Assembly (NCBI GenBank): GCA_016930375.1
Contig: JAFGGU010000064.1
Span: 1-54,180 of the forward strand
Direction: 5' to 3'
DNA: 54,180 nucleotides
From: Bacteroidales bacterium
Lineage (GTDB): Bacteria > Bacteroidota > Bacteroidia > Bacteroidales > UBA10428
Shown here: positions 43,879 to 51,836 of the stretch, in pieces
Position numbering within the stretch: position 1 is the first letter of the stretch
How the letters are laid out: each line of letters begins with the position of its first letter
Made by a program: the position numbers and the translations under genes
Notes under the pieces: generated by a model
Told to the model about the DNA's origin: nothing
Seen by the model: the letters and a program-made list of their open reading frames with translations, nothing else
Database searches by the model: none

Positions 43879-44803
43879 GCATTATCTAACCCTTTTCGAC
43901 AAGATTGATTTCAATAAAATCATTGATCATCCCAATATTTTAATTGCCGCTGCTTTCTGGGATGAGGATCGTTACCTTGCGGCAAAAACATGTTACAGGT
44001 ACATGCGGGCCATTGATGATCTGATCGATTGTCACAAATCAGTCCACAAAACGATCGAAGAAAGTGAAAAACAAAGGTTCGCGGACAAAGTAAATGAATG
44101 GGTCGCCATGGCAAAGACGACCCGAAACGGCAGCATGGAAGGACATGAATTGCTGGACACAATCCGGCGTTTTCATATTCCGGTATGGCCGCTTGAGGCG
44201 TTTGCACGGTCAATGATGTACGATATTGATCATTCGGGATTCCGCACGGTAAATGACTTTCTGGATTATTCCCAGGGGGCATCTGTGGCTCCGGCATCCA
44301 TCTTTGTTCACCTGAACGGACTTACCAGGCAGGGTAACGAATACCTGCCCCCTGCTTTCGATGTAAAAGAGGCAGCTATGCCTTGTGCGGTTTTCAGTTA
44401 CCTGGTGCATATCATCCGTGACTTTCAGAAAGATCAGATGGATAATCTGAATTATTTTGCCGACGATGCCATGACCCGGCAGGGATTAACATCGCTTGAT
44501 CTGCGGAAGATCGCTGAGGGAGGTTCCATACCTGCCGCATTCCGGCGTATGATCAGGGAGTATTATGACCTGGCCGAATCTTACCGTCAAAACACCTACC
44601 GGGTAATTGAACGGATCTCTCCCCTGCTCGAACCAAGATACCAGTTAAGCCTGCAGATTATTTTCAATCTCTATCTGATGGTATATGAAAGGATTGATAT
44701 TGACCACGGCAACTTTACAGGCAAAGAATTAAATCCTGCGCCGGAGGAGATCAAGAAAAGAGTGTATGAAACGATTGTTGGGTTTCAGGACAGATCAAAA
44801 TAA
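43871..44803 (+). CDS. crtB: Phytoene/squalene synthase family protein
   Basis: The 310-residue prenyl-diphosphate condensing enzyme has the first Asp-rich motif RAIDDLIDCH and the second region IIRDFQKDQMDNLNYFADD, with YSQGASVAPASIFVHLNG between. It joins two C15 or C20 prenyl diphosphates head to head. The ATG at 43871 overlaps the crtI stop (ATGAATGA) and is chosen because family homology begins at once; the longer in-frame stretch upstream is crtI in another frame. Whether it makes phytoene, diapophytoene or squalene cannot be read from motifs; the crtI partner favours a carotenoid. Confidence 0.87.
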   Translation: MNEHYLTLFDKIDFNKIIDHPNILIAAAFWDEDRYLAAKTCYRYMRAIDDLIDCHKSVHKTIEESEKQRFADKVNEWVAMAKTTRNGSMEGHELLDTIRRFHIPVWPLEAFARSMMYDIDHSGFRTVNDFLDYSQGASVAPASIFVHLNGLTRQGNEYLPPAFDVKEAAMPCAVFSYLVHIIRDFQKDQMDNLNYFADDAMTRQGLTSLDLRKIAEGGSIPAAFRRMIREYYDLAESYRQNTYRVIERISPLLEPRYQLSLQIIFNLYLMVYERIDIDHGNFTGKELNPAPEEIKKRVYETIVGFQDRSK

Positions 44804-44813
44804 CCAGGTACTC

Positions 44814-45257
44814 CTAGTTTTTGGTATAAACAGCGGTGACATGATCAATCACCCCACTGCCGTCATCAACCGTGTAATTCCAGTTAATTACATCGTAACC
44901 GGAAGAGATGATGCCGGAACCTGAAATCTCATATCCGCCGGAAACGGTTTGATTGCTGACGATGAGGCTCATGCCCGATACACTTGCATAAACCGCGGCG
45001 CTGATACCATAAAAATTATCGATTATCACGCCAAAGTCATTGTCCGGATCGGGAGAAATCGCCACTGAATAAACCGAAGTGGTAGATTTGTAAATTTCGC
45101 TGTCCTCATCGCAGGTCCATTCTCCTTCAAGCTTTGCCACGGTAGCATTACCACCCACCAGATCTTCCGCAATCTCGCAGGATCCAGCTATAATTATCAG
45201 ACTAAACAAACCCGACAACAACCGGATTAATCTCCTGTTTCTAATTATCGTTTTCAT
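44814..45257 (-). CDS. Small lipoprotein of unknown function
   Basis: The 147-residue protein has a lipoprotein signal (LIIIAGSC) and a body that resembles the lipocalin-like or 'LEGEWTCDEDS' opening seen in many Bacteroidota lipoproteins (KLEGEWTC, then paired beta strands to VTAVYTKN). It is not otherwise recognised. It converges on crtB (10 bp apart) and is divergent from lemA. Function unknown; probably a beta-sandwich or small beta-barrel protein in the cell envelope. Confidence 0.7.
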   Translation of the reverse strand: MKTIIRNRRLIRLLSGLFSLIIIAGSCEIAEDLVGGNATVAKLEGEWTCDEDSEIYKSTTSVYSVAISPDPDNDFGVIIDNFYGISAAVYASVSGMSLIVSNQTVSGGYEISGSGIISSGYDVINWNYTVDDGSGVIDHVTAVYTKN

Positions 45258-45394
45258 TTCCGTATTCTCATCATAGTTTTACTTCCAATTTCATGCCAAA
45301 TTCACCTTAAATGTATTATTTTCGACTTGGCATTGTTCACCATTTACGAATATTTCATACCATAAGTTTTAAAAAACATCTTAATCAACAAGCT

Positions 45395-45985
45395 ATGAAA
45401 ACCAAAACCATTACACTCCTTGTGATTGCTGCCCTTGTGTTAATTCTGTTTTCGCGGGGATGCGGTGAATACAATAAGATTGTCACCTTGCGTGAACAGG
45501 TAAACCGCGATTGGGCAAATGTCGAGAATCAATACCAGCGTCGGGCTGACCTGATACCCAATCTTGTTGAAACGGTGAAGGGATATGCCGAGTTTGAGCA
45601 GGAAACCTATACACAGGTTACTGAGGCAAGATCAAAAGCCACCCAGGTAACCATTGACCCGACCAATATGACAGCTGAAGATATGCAGCGTTTCCAGGCT
45701 GCACAGGGTGAGGTTACCTCAGCATTATCCCGACTGCTTGCGGTAGTGGAAAATTACCCCGATCTGAAAGCCAACCAGAATTTCCTGGAATTGCAGGCAC
45801 AGCTTGAAGGTACCGAAAACCGAATTGCAGTGGAACGCAGAAATTTCAATGCTACAGCAACAACATACAATACAGCGATTAAAAAATTCCCCATCGTGCT
45901 CTTTGCTAAAATGTTCGGTTTCTCTGAAAGGCCCTATTTTGAGGCAGAGGCAGGTTCGGATCAGGCACCCGAAGTGAAGTTCTAA
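45395..45985 (+). CDS. lemA: LemA family protein
   Basis: The 196-residue protein has a lipobox-like N-terminal segment (VLILFSRGCGEYN) and the LemA helical core: LREQVNRDWANVENQYQRRADLIPNLVETVKGYAEFEQETYTQVTEARSKA, then SRLLAVVENYPDLKANQNFLELQAQLEGTENRIAVERRNFNATATTYN and the RPYFEAEAGS tail. The ATG at 45395 starts the signal; a start at 45311 would add an unsupported leader. LemA is followed by two TPM-domain proteins, a conserved three-gene module whose function in the envelope is unknown. Confidence 0.93.
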   Translation: MKTKTITLLVIAALVLILFSRGCGEYNKIVTLREQVNRDWANVENQYQRRADLIPNLVETVKGYAEFEQETYTQVTEARSKATQVTIDPTNMTAEDMQRFQAAQGEVTSALSRLLAVVENYPDLKANQNFLELQAQLEGTENRIAVERRNFNATATTYNTAIKKFPIVLFAKMFGFSERPYFEAEAGSDQAPEVKF

Positions 45986-45995
45986 AATCCACCCG

Positions 45996-46439
45996 ATGAA
46001 AGCATCTGATTTTTTCACAATCGAAGGAAGAAAACTGATAGAGCAGGCAATCGCTGAATCGGAATTGCATACCTCAGCAGAGATCAGGGTGCATGTTGAG
46101 ACCTTTTTCAAGGGCGATGTTCTCGATCGGGCTTCAACCGTTTTTGCACGCCTGAATATGCACAAAACCGAACTCCGGAATGCAGTCCTGATCTTTTTTG
46201 GCATCCAGAACAAACAGTTTGCCATCATCGGAGACACCGGAATTAACAGGCTTGTGCCGGAAAATTTTTGGAATGATGCCAAAGCGGTCATGGAAGATTG
46301 CTTCAGAAAATCAGAATTTTCTGACGGTCTGGCTGTTGGAGTTAAAATGGCCGGAGAACAGCTGAGAAGGCATTTTCCCCATCAGCAGGATGATATTAAT
46401 GAGTTACCCAATGAAATATCCTTTGACAGTAGTGAATAA
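45996..46439 (+). CDS. TPM-domain protein (soluble form)
   Basis: The 147-residue protein consists of a TPM domain (FFTIEGRKLIEQAIAESELHTSAEIRVHVETFF, VLIFFGIQNKQFAIIGDTGINRLVPENFW) without a signal peptide or membrane helix. TPM domains are found with LemA and with the membrane-anchored partner that follows; some have phosphatase activity on generic substrates, but the physiological role is not known. It starts 10 bp after lemA and ends 13 bp before the next start. Confidence 0.88.
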   Translation: MKASDFFTIEGRKLIEQAIAESELHTSAEIRVHVETFFKGDVLDRASTVFARLNMHKTELRNAVLIFFGIQNKQFAIIGDTGINRLVPENFWNDAKAVMEDCFRKSEFSDGLAVGVKMAGEQLRRHFPHQQDDINELPNEISFDSSE

Positions 46440-46452
46440 TAAATACATATCC

Positions 46453-47229
46453 ATGCGCGCTTTCCGACTTATTCCTGTATTCCTGCTAATCTCATTCAGT
46501 GCTTCCGGGCAATATATTCCGGACCCTATGGTACCCTTAAGACTGGTAAATGATTTCACAGGTATGCTTACTGAACAGGAACAGTATGATCTGAATAACA
46601 AACTTCTCACATTCAATAATGAAACTTCAACGCAGATTTATGTCGTTACCTTCGACAGCCTGCAGGGTTATGATATTGCGGATTATGGTGACCGCCTGGG
46701 TCAAAAATGGGGAATTGGTCAGCAGGACAGAGACAATGGCATTCTGGTTTTAATTAGTCCGGCCAGTCATTTGCTCACCATCCGCACGGGATACGGACTT
46801 GAAGGAGCGGTTCCTGATGCCATCTGCTTCAGGCTGATCGAAACCGTTATTAAGCCGGGTTTCAGGGAAAATAATTTTTATGCCGGCCTCGATTCTGCTA
46901 CCAGCGTGCTTATGTCACTTACCCGGGGTGAATTTACCGCCGATGATTATCTGAAGAAAAGCGACAGCAGTTTACCGGTTATCGTTTTTCTTTTAATTGT
47001 GCTTTTCTTCTTCGTTTTCTTCATCGCTTCTTCACGGCACAGGTATTATTCTCCAAAGCATACCATTCCCTGGTGGATGCTAATGGGAACAGGAAGTTCT
47101 AAAGACGCTGGCTGGGGAAGCTTTACTTCCGGCAGAGGGGGATTTGGCGGTGGTGGCGGCGGTTTCGGAGGATTCAGCGGTGGCGGAGGCGGAAGCTTCG
47201 GAGGCGGTGGAGCTTCCGGTGGCTGGTGA
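46453..47229 (+). CDS. TPM-domain membrane protein with Gly-rich tail (YgcG-like)
   Basis: The 258-residue protein has a cleavable signal (FLLISFSASGQ), a TPM domain (RLVNDFTGMLTEQEQYDLNNKLLTFNNETSTQIYVVTFDSLQGYDIADYGDRLGQKWGIGQQDRDNGILVLI), one membrane helix (SLPVIVFLLIVLFFFVFFIAS, about 180-200), and a glycine-rich C-terminus that ends GGGGASGGW. The ATG at 46453 is chosen because it starts the signal; upstream in-frame codons overlap the preceding gene. It is the third member of the LemA-TPM-TPM module. Confidence 0.9.
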   Translation: MRAFRLIPVFLLISFSASGQYIPDPMVPLRLVNDFTGMLTEQEQYDLNNKLLTFNNETSTQIYVVTFDSLQGYDIADYGDRLGQKWGIGQQDRDNGILVLISPASHLLTIRTGYGLEGAVPDAICFRLIETVIKPGFRENNFYAGLDSATSVLMSLTRGEFTADDYLKKSDSSLPVIVFLLIVLFFFVFFIASSRHRYYSPKHTIPWWMLMGTGSSKDAGWGSFTSGRGGFGGGGGGFGGFSGGGGGSFGGGGASGGW

Positions 47230-47298
47230 GCAGACGGTGAGTAGCCGGTGAACAGCCGGTAAACGGTAAACGGTAAACAGTAATCGGTAATCGGGGTT
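47230..47298. repeat. 11-nt and 7-nt array (GGTGAGYAG / CGGTAAA) after the TPM gene
   Basis: Beginning with the stop codon itself, GGTGAGCAGAC, GGTGAGTAGCC and GGTGAACAGCC (11 nt) pass into CGGTAAA, CGGTAAA, CGGTAAA, CAGTAAT, CGGTAAT (7 nt). Units carry TGA, TAG or TAA in the sense of the gene before. Confidence 0.85.
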
Positions 47299-47304
47299 CG
47301 ATGT

Positions 47305-48429
47305 ATGAAACGGTTAGTTTTAATATCAATAATACTGGTGCTTCACCTGGCGACCTACGGCCAGGTTGATACCTCAAGGTTATCATTGGTGTTTGCCGGC
47401 GATATCATGGGTCATGACGAGCAGATCACCGGCGCCTGGGATGATTCCCTCAGGGATTACAATTACGAACCTACTTTCAGGTATGTCCGGCCCTTCATTG
47501 AACAGGCAGATATTGCCATCGGCAATCTCGAGGTAACACTTGCCGGAAAGCCCTACAAAGGATACCCCCAGTTTTCAAGTCCCGATGCCCTTGCCCTTGC
47601 AGCCCGAGATGCCGGATTTGATGTTTTCATCCAGGCAAACAACCATGCCCTCGACCGGGGTCAGGCAGGATTCAGACGAACACTGCTTATGCTCGACTCA
47701 CTGGATATCATCCATACAGGCACCTTCTCCGATTCATCTGAACGGCAGCTCCAATATCCGCTTATCCTGGAAAAGAAGGGTATCCGCATTGCGATTTTAA
47801 ATTATACCTATGGTACCAATGGGATAACCATACCCAGGCCATTTATAATCAACCGTATTGATACTTTCCAGATCAGGCAGGATCTCAATAAGGCCGGCCT
47901 GGCCAACCCGGACTTTGTAATTGTTACAATTCACTGGGGAGAAGAATACCAGCGGTTTGAAAACCGGACCCAGCAAAATCTCGCCGGTTTCATGCTCAAA
48001 CATGGGGCCGATGCCATCGTGGGTTCTCATCCTCATGTTATACAACCCGTCAAATCATATCCCGGGACCGATTCCAGTATAAATCACATGGTGGTATACT
48101 CACTGGGTAATTTTGTTTCCAACCAAAGAGCACAGTATAAGGACGGCGGTATTCTCGTTGAATTGAAACTTCTCAAGACTTCCGGAGGAACCAGGATTGA
48201 GGATTTCAGTTTTTTGCCCTCCTGGGTCCAACGTATTGATTTTGCGGGAAAATCCACTTTCCATGTTATTCCGGTAAGTTTCTATGAAAACAATACTGCC
48301 CTTTTCAGATTATCGGACCATGACCGGTATAAGATTGCGCTCTTTGCCGAGGACACGCGGAAGCATTTGAAAAATATAAAGGAAAATACATTCTTTGAAG
48401 TTTCACCCTTTCAGGGCTCTGATGAATAG
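47305..48429 (+). CDS. CapA-family metallophosphoesterase-like protein
   Basis: The 374-residue secreted protein has a signal peptide (ILVLHLATYGQ) and a calcineurin-like phosphoesterase fold: FAGDIMGHDEQ, GNLEVTLAGKP, QANNHALDRGQAG, VTIHWGEEYQRF and GSHPHVIQPVKSYP. The family includes the PgsA/CapA proteins of poly-gamma-glutamate synthesis, but most bacterial members lack that pathway and their substrate is unknown. The other cap genes are absent here. A heptamer array precedes it and a palindrome pair follows. Confidence 0.88.
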   Translation: MKRLVLISIILVLHLATYGQVDTSRLSLVFAGDIMGHDEQITGAWDDSLRDYNYEPTFRYVRPFIEQADIAIGNLEVTLAGKPYKGYPQFSSPDALALAARDAGFDVFIQANNHALDRGQAGFRRTLLMLDSLDIIHTGTFSDSSERQLQYPLILEKKGIRIAILNYTYGTNGITIPRPFIINRIDTFQIRQDLNKAGLANPDFVIVTIHWGEEYQRFENRTQQNLAGFMLKHGADAIVGSHPHVIQPVKSYPGTDSSINHMVVYSLGNFVSNQRAQYKDGGILVELKLLKTSGGTRIEDFSFLPSWVQRIDFAGKSTFHVIPVSFYENNTALFRLSDHDRYKIALFAEDTRKHLKNIKENTFFEVSPFQGSDE

Positions 48430-48445
48430 GATTTTCATCCATAAA

Positions 48446-48489
48446 CGCAGGGCTGCGCCCTGCGCTATTATGTTACGGCCTTACAGGCC
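48446..48489. repeat. REP-like palindrome pair (CGCAGGGCTGCGCCCTGCG)
   Basis: CGCAGGGC, loop TGC, GCCCTGCG (48446-48464) is a perfect 8-bp stem. A second motif, GGCC-TTACA-GGCC (48477-48489), follows with a TTATG spacer. The layout (two stems joined by a T/A-rich linker) is typical of Bacteroidota intergenic REP elements. Confidence 0.8.
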
Positions 48490-48500
48490 TCTGTTTAACG

Positions 48501-48567
48501 GCTGCTGCTACTGCTACTACTCATTACTCATCACTCATTCCTCATCACTCATTCCTCATCACTAATT
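48501..48567. repeat. ACTCATT/CCTCATC heptamer array running into the nadK 3' end
   Basis: A short GCTGCTACTGCTACT triplet run (48501-48518) leads into ACTCATT, ACTCATC, ACTCATT, CCTCATC, ACTCATT, CCTCATC, ACTAATT, CCTCACA (48519 onward), all in 7-nt register. The nadK stop codon (48562-48564) and the last codons of nadK lie inside the array. In nadK sense the unit is AGTGATG or AGGAATG, containing TGA. Confidence 0.9.
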
Positions 48568-49437
48568 CCTCACATCCTCCCCCCATTTCAGTTTATCCCT
48601 CAACGTGGCATAAAAGCTCGTATTGGGCAGTCTTAACAGCTTTAGCTTGTATTCTGATTTACCGATCCTAAGCATTTCCTGATGGTTCAAATGGAGCGTG
48701 CGGTTATCCGAAGTCACCGTGTACTGTCCGCTGCGACTGTTCACACGCAGGGAGATGGTATTGTTGTCAGGAATAATGAGCGGACGAACTGTGAGATTAT
48801 GGGATGAGATCGGGGCGATGATCAGATTATCCGAACCCGGCACTACGATAGGGCCGCCAACACTTAAAGAATAGGCCGTTGAACCCGTGGGAGTGGAAAT
48901 AATCAAACCATCTGTCCAATAGGTGTTTAAAAACTCATCATTGATGTAAGCATCGATTGTAATAAGCGATGAGTCACTTTTAACGGTTATGTCATTCAAT
49001 GCGAAATTCATGCCGTTAAATAAATCTGCAGGTTGCTTAAAACAAATCAGAGTGCGGTATTCCAAATTATACTGCCCGGCAAAAATGGAATTAAAAGCAT
49101 CCGTGATGTTCTCTTTGGAAATATTGGAAAGGAAACCGAGCCGGCCTGAATTAATGCCTATAATCGCCACATTTTGCCGTATTACAAAAGGAATCGATTC
49201 AAGAAAAGTACCATCGCCTCCAATACTGATCATGAGGTCACAGGTGTTATCAAAGTCGCTCAAATCAGAAAAATTCCGGCATCCCTGGGGCTCTTTACCT
49301 GTCTCGCAACAAATAAAATCATAGAAAGGCTTATAAACAGATATTTCAGCATGATTCTCATGCAGGATCTTCATCAACTCATTGATATAGGGAATGAATC
49401 CTTGATTAAAGGTTTTTCCGAATATGGATATCTTCAT
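48562..49437 (-). CDS. nadK: NAD kinase
   Basis: The 291-residue NAD/polyP kinase has ISIGGDGTFLESIPFV (the GGDG motif), GINSGRLGFLSNI, DGLIISTPTGSTAYSLSVGGPIV and PISSHNLTVRPLII. It makes NADP from NAD. It lies 35 bp behind the CBS-domain gene on the same strand, so both are probably one transcript. Its last few codons are built from the heptamer array described at 48501-48567. Confidence 0.96.
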   Translation of the reverse strand: MKISIFGKTFNQGFIPYINELMKILHENHAEISVYKPFYDFICCETGKEPQGCRNFSDLSDFDNTCDLMISIGGDGTFLESIPFVIRQNVAIIGINSGRLGFLSNISKENITDAFNSIFAGQYNLEYRTLICFKQPADLFNGMNFALNDITVKSDSSLITIDAYINDEFLNTYWTDGLIISTPTGSTAYSLSVGGPIVVPGSDNLIIAPISSHNLTVRPLIIPDNNTISLRVNSRSGQYTVTSDNRTLHLNHQEMLRIGKSEYKLKLLRLPNTSFYATLRDKLKWGEDVRN

Positions 49438-49472
49438 TGAATTTATCTTGGTTCCTGGATCTTACATCTTAA

Positions 49473-50138
49473 TCAAATACTGAGATACTTCATAAACATC
49501 TCATACCTGTTTTCATATAAACTTTCCATGTCATCGTGGTCCATGTAAGTGGAATGGATGGTGTAATTATAGCGTGTAAAGGTTTGAATTATGGAGGTCA
49601 GATCATTGCGGTTGATCTTCAGCGTAAGCTCCATCCGCGTTGAAGCAGAATGCGAACTGATATACATGCTCAGGATTTTGGCATCGTTGCTTTCAACAAT
49701 TTGCGCGATCTGCGATAAAGAATAATCGAGTACATTCATATCCAGAACAATGATGGCTCCTGGTTCCTTAAGGGCAGTAAAATCGGCAAAATAATGGATC
49801 AGGTCATTGAGGGTGACTGCCCCCTTGTAATGGTTGTTATGATCGAGGACGGGTACTATGGTCAGGCTCAGACGTGATGCCAGTTCGATTACCTCGTAAA
49901 CATGCTGGTTTTCAGTTACAAAAGGACTGAAGAGGGACAGGTTATGATTTCCGATGGGCTCTTCAGCCATATTGCTGTCATAGATATCCTTATCGGAAAT
50001 CAGCCCGAGGAAGTCTTCGTTGTTAACGATGGGCAGGTGGGAGATTCTGAAAATATCCATCCAGTATAATGCTTTCTGTCCGCTATCCGATGTACGGAGA
50101 GAAGGTACTACATCAGATATTAAATCTTTTGCCAGCAT
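49473..50138 (-). CDS. CBS-domain pair protein with C-terminal ACT-like region
   Basis: The 221-residue protein has two CBS domains (MLAKDLISDVVPSLRTSDSGQKALYWMDIFRISHLPIVNNEDFLGLISDKDIYD, then a second around HVYEVIELASRLSLTIVPVLDHNNHYKGAVTLNDLIHYF). A ferredoxin-like or ACT-like tail follows (AIIVLDMNVLDYSLSQIAQIVESNDAKILSMYISS). CBS pairs bind adenine nucleotides; the likely role is sensing AMP/ATP or NAD(P). It is upstream of and near nadK, a neighbourhood conserved in Bacteroidota, which suggests a link to NAD metabolism, but this is inference. Confidence 0.85.
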   Translation of the reverse strand: MLAKDLISDVVPSLRTSDSGQKALYWMDIFRISHLPIVNNEDFLGLISDKDIYDSNMAEEPIGNHNLSLFSPFVTENQHVYEVIELASRLSLTIVPVLDHNNHYKGAVTLNDLIHYFADFTALKEPGAIIVLDMNVLDYSLSQIAQIVESNDAKILSMYISSHSASTRMELTLKINRNDLTSIIQTFTRYNYTIHSTYMDHDDMESLYENRYEMFMKYLSI

Positions 50139-50229
50139 ACGGGAGCATATTTGTAAAACCTGCTAAATTTGCATTATTCAGAAATATTAAAGTTACTTTA
50201 TATTTCCTTAATAACAAAACGGCAGGGCT

Positions 50230-50943
50230 ATGACAAAGTTAAGTGTTAATATCAATAAAATTGCAACAATCCGTAATGCCCGCGGTGGCAGCATTCCCAA
50301 TGTTACCGAAGCTGCAATAAGGTGTCAGAAGTTCGGAGCTCAGGGTATCACTGTTCATCCGCGTCCGGACGAACGTCACATCCGATACCAGGATGTCAGG
50401 GATATCCGGCCGATCATCACCACTGAATTCAATATAGAAGGTTATCCCTCCCAGCGGTTCCTTGATCTGGTATTGGAGGTTAAACCCCACCAGGCCACAC
50501 TTGTACCTGATTCTCATGATGTGATAACTTCCAATCAGGGATGGAATGTTATCAAGTATGAAAAGTTCCTGCGTGATGTCATTGTTGAATTGCAGCAAAA
50601 CGGTATACGAACATCGCTTTTTATTGAAACCGATCTTGAACAGATAGAAAGAGCAGCTGCAACAGGTACGAACCGCATTGAGCTATATACCGAGCCCTAT
50701 GCCACCAAGTACCCTGTTGATCCAGAAAAAGCTGTCGGACCATATATCCGTGCTGCAAAGAAAGCTGCTGAAACAGGTCTGGAATTGAATGCCGGACATG
50801 ACCTGAGTCTGGAAAATCTGCGGTATTTTAAGCAGCATGTACCGGGACTTCTTGAGGTATCCATTGGACATGCGTTAATTTCAGATGCTCTTTATTACGG
50901 ACTGGAAAGAACCATTCAATTGTATCTTGAACAGATTTCCTGA
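50230..50943 (+). CDS. pdxJ: Pyridoxine 5'-phosphate synthase
   Basis: The 237-residue TIM-barrel enzyme joins 1-deoxyxylulose 5-phosphate and 3-amino-2-oxopropyl phosphate to form pyridoxine 5'-phosphate. Motifs include LSVNINKIATIRNARGG, GITVHPRPDERHIRYQDV, TNRIELYTEPYA, and GLELNAGHDLSLENL. Its last base overlaps the alpha/beta hydrolase start (TGATG). It is divergent from the CBS gene. Confidence 0.96.
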   Translation: MTKLSVNINKIATIRNARGGSIPNVTEAAIRCQKFGAQGITVHPRPDERHIRYQDVRDIRPIITTEFNIEGYPSQRFLDLVLEVKPHQATLVPDSHDVITSNQGWNVIKYEKFLRDVIVELQQNGIRTSLFIETDLEQIERAAATGTNRIELYTEPYATKYPVDPEKAVGPYIRAAKKAAETGLELNAGHDLSLENLRYFKQHVPGLLEVSIGHALISDALYYGLERTIQLYLEQIS

Positions 50944-51761
50944 TGGAACTCTTTTACAGAAAATCAGGAACAGGTGATCCTGTGGTCATTCTTCATGGTC
51001 TTTACGGATCATCGGACAACTGGTATTCATTTGCCCGCATGTTCGGAACCGGTTATTCTGTTTACCTGGTAGATCTGAGAAATCACGGAAACTCACCCCA
51101 CCATCCCGAACACAATTATAACGTTATGAGTGAGGATCTGAAAGAGTTCCTTTTGAATCATGGTATCAGGAAACCCGTCATTCTGGGCCATTCGATGGGA
51201 GGAAAGGCGGCTTTGGCCTTTGGCATGAAATACCCTGAAATGGTCAGTAAGATGATCGTTGTGGATATCTCCCCCCTGGGATACGGAAAAAATCATAATG
51301 CCCCGGAAAACACGATCCATGAGCGGATCATTCAGTCTTTGCTGTCCATCCATCCTGATATCCTCGCAAGTCGTGAAGAGGCAGACAGGCAGCTTCAAAA
51401 ATCGATAGCACCTCCCGCCATCCGGCAATTTCTGCTCAAGAACCTGAAACGCGATCGTGAAGGTAAATTTTACTGGGGATTCAATCTGCAGGCCATTGCT
51501 GACAACCTCACGGCTATTTTTGACAGCGTTATACCGGAAAGTAACGGTGCTGAAGACATACCCCGATTTCCTCTGCTTTTCATCAAAGGGGAGTATTCGG
51601 GTTATATCAAATCGCATGATGAAAAAGCAATCCATGACTTCTTTCCCTGGGCCGGTATTGTAAAAATAGCAGGAGCCGGACACTGGGTGCATGCGGAACA
51701 ACCCGAAGCACTATTAAAAGCCGTGCTTGAATTCATACGGACAGCATCAGCAGACAGCTGA
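50943..51761 (+). CDS. Alpha/beta-fold hydrolase (YbfF-like esterase)
   Basis: The 272-residue hydrolase has an oxyanion HGLYGSSDNW motif, the nucleophile elbow GHSMGG (Ser84), an acid around residue 205, and the C-terminal catalytic His in GAGHWVHAEQP. The PVILHGL, VDLRNHGNSPH and KAALAFGMKYP segments match YbfF/esterase family members with unknown natural substrate. The ATG overlaps the pdxJ stop by one base, so the two are translated together, a pairing seen in Bacteroidota. Activity on acyl-esters or thioesters is likely; specificity is not predicted. Confidence 0.88.
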   Translation: MELFYRKSGTGDPVVILHGLYGSSDNWYSFARMFGTGYSVYLVDLRNHGNSPHHPEHNYNVMSEDLKEFLLNHGIRKPVILGHSMGGKAALAFGMKYPEMVSKMIVVDISPLGYGKNHNAPENTIHERIIQSLLSIHPDILASREEADRQLQKSIAPPAIRQFLLKNLKRDREGKFYWGFNLQAIADNLTAIFDSVIPESNGAEDIPRFPLLFIKGEYSGYIKSHDEKAIHDFFPWAGIVKIAGAGHWVHAEQPEALLKAVLEFIRTASADS

Positions 51762-51836
51762 TTCCACTGATACTATTCTTCAATAACCATCCGGCTACTT
51801 TTTTCGTATACTGGACCATAACTAAAATCTCACTTT

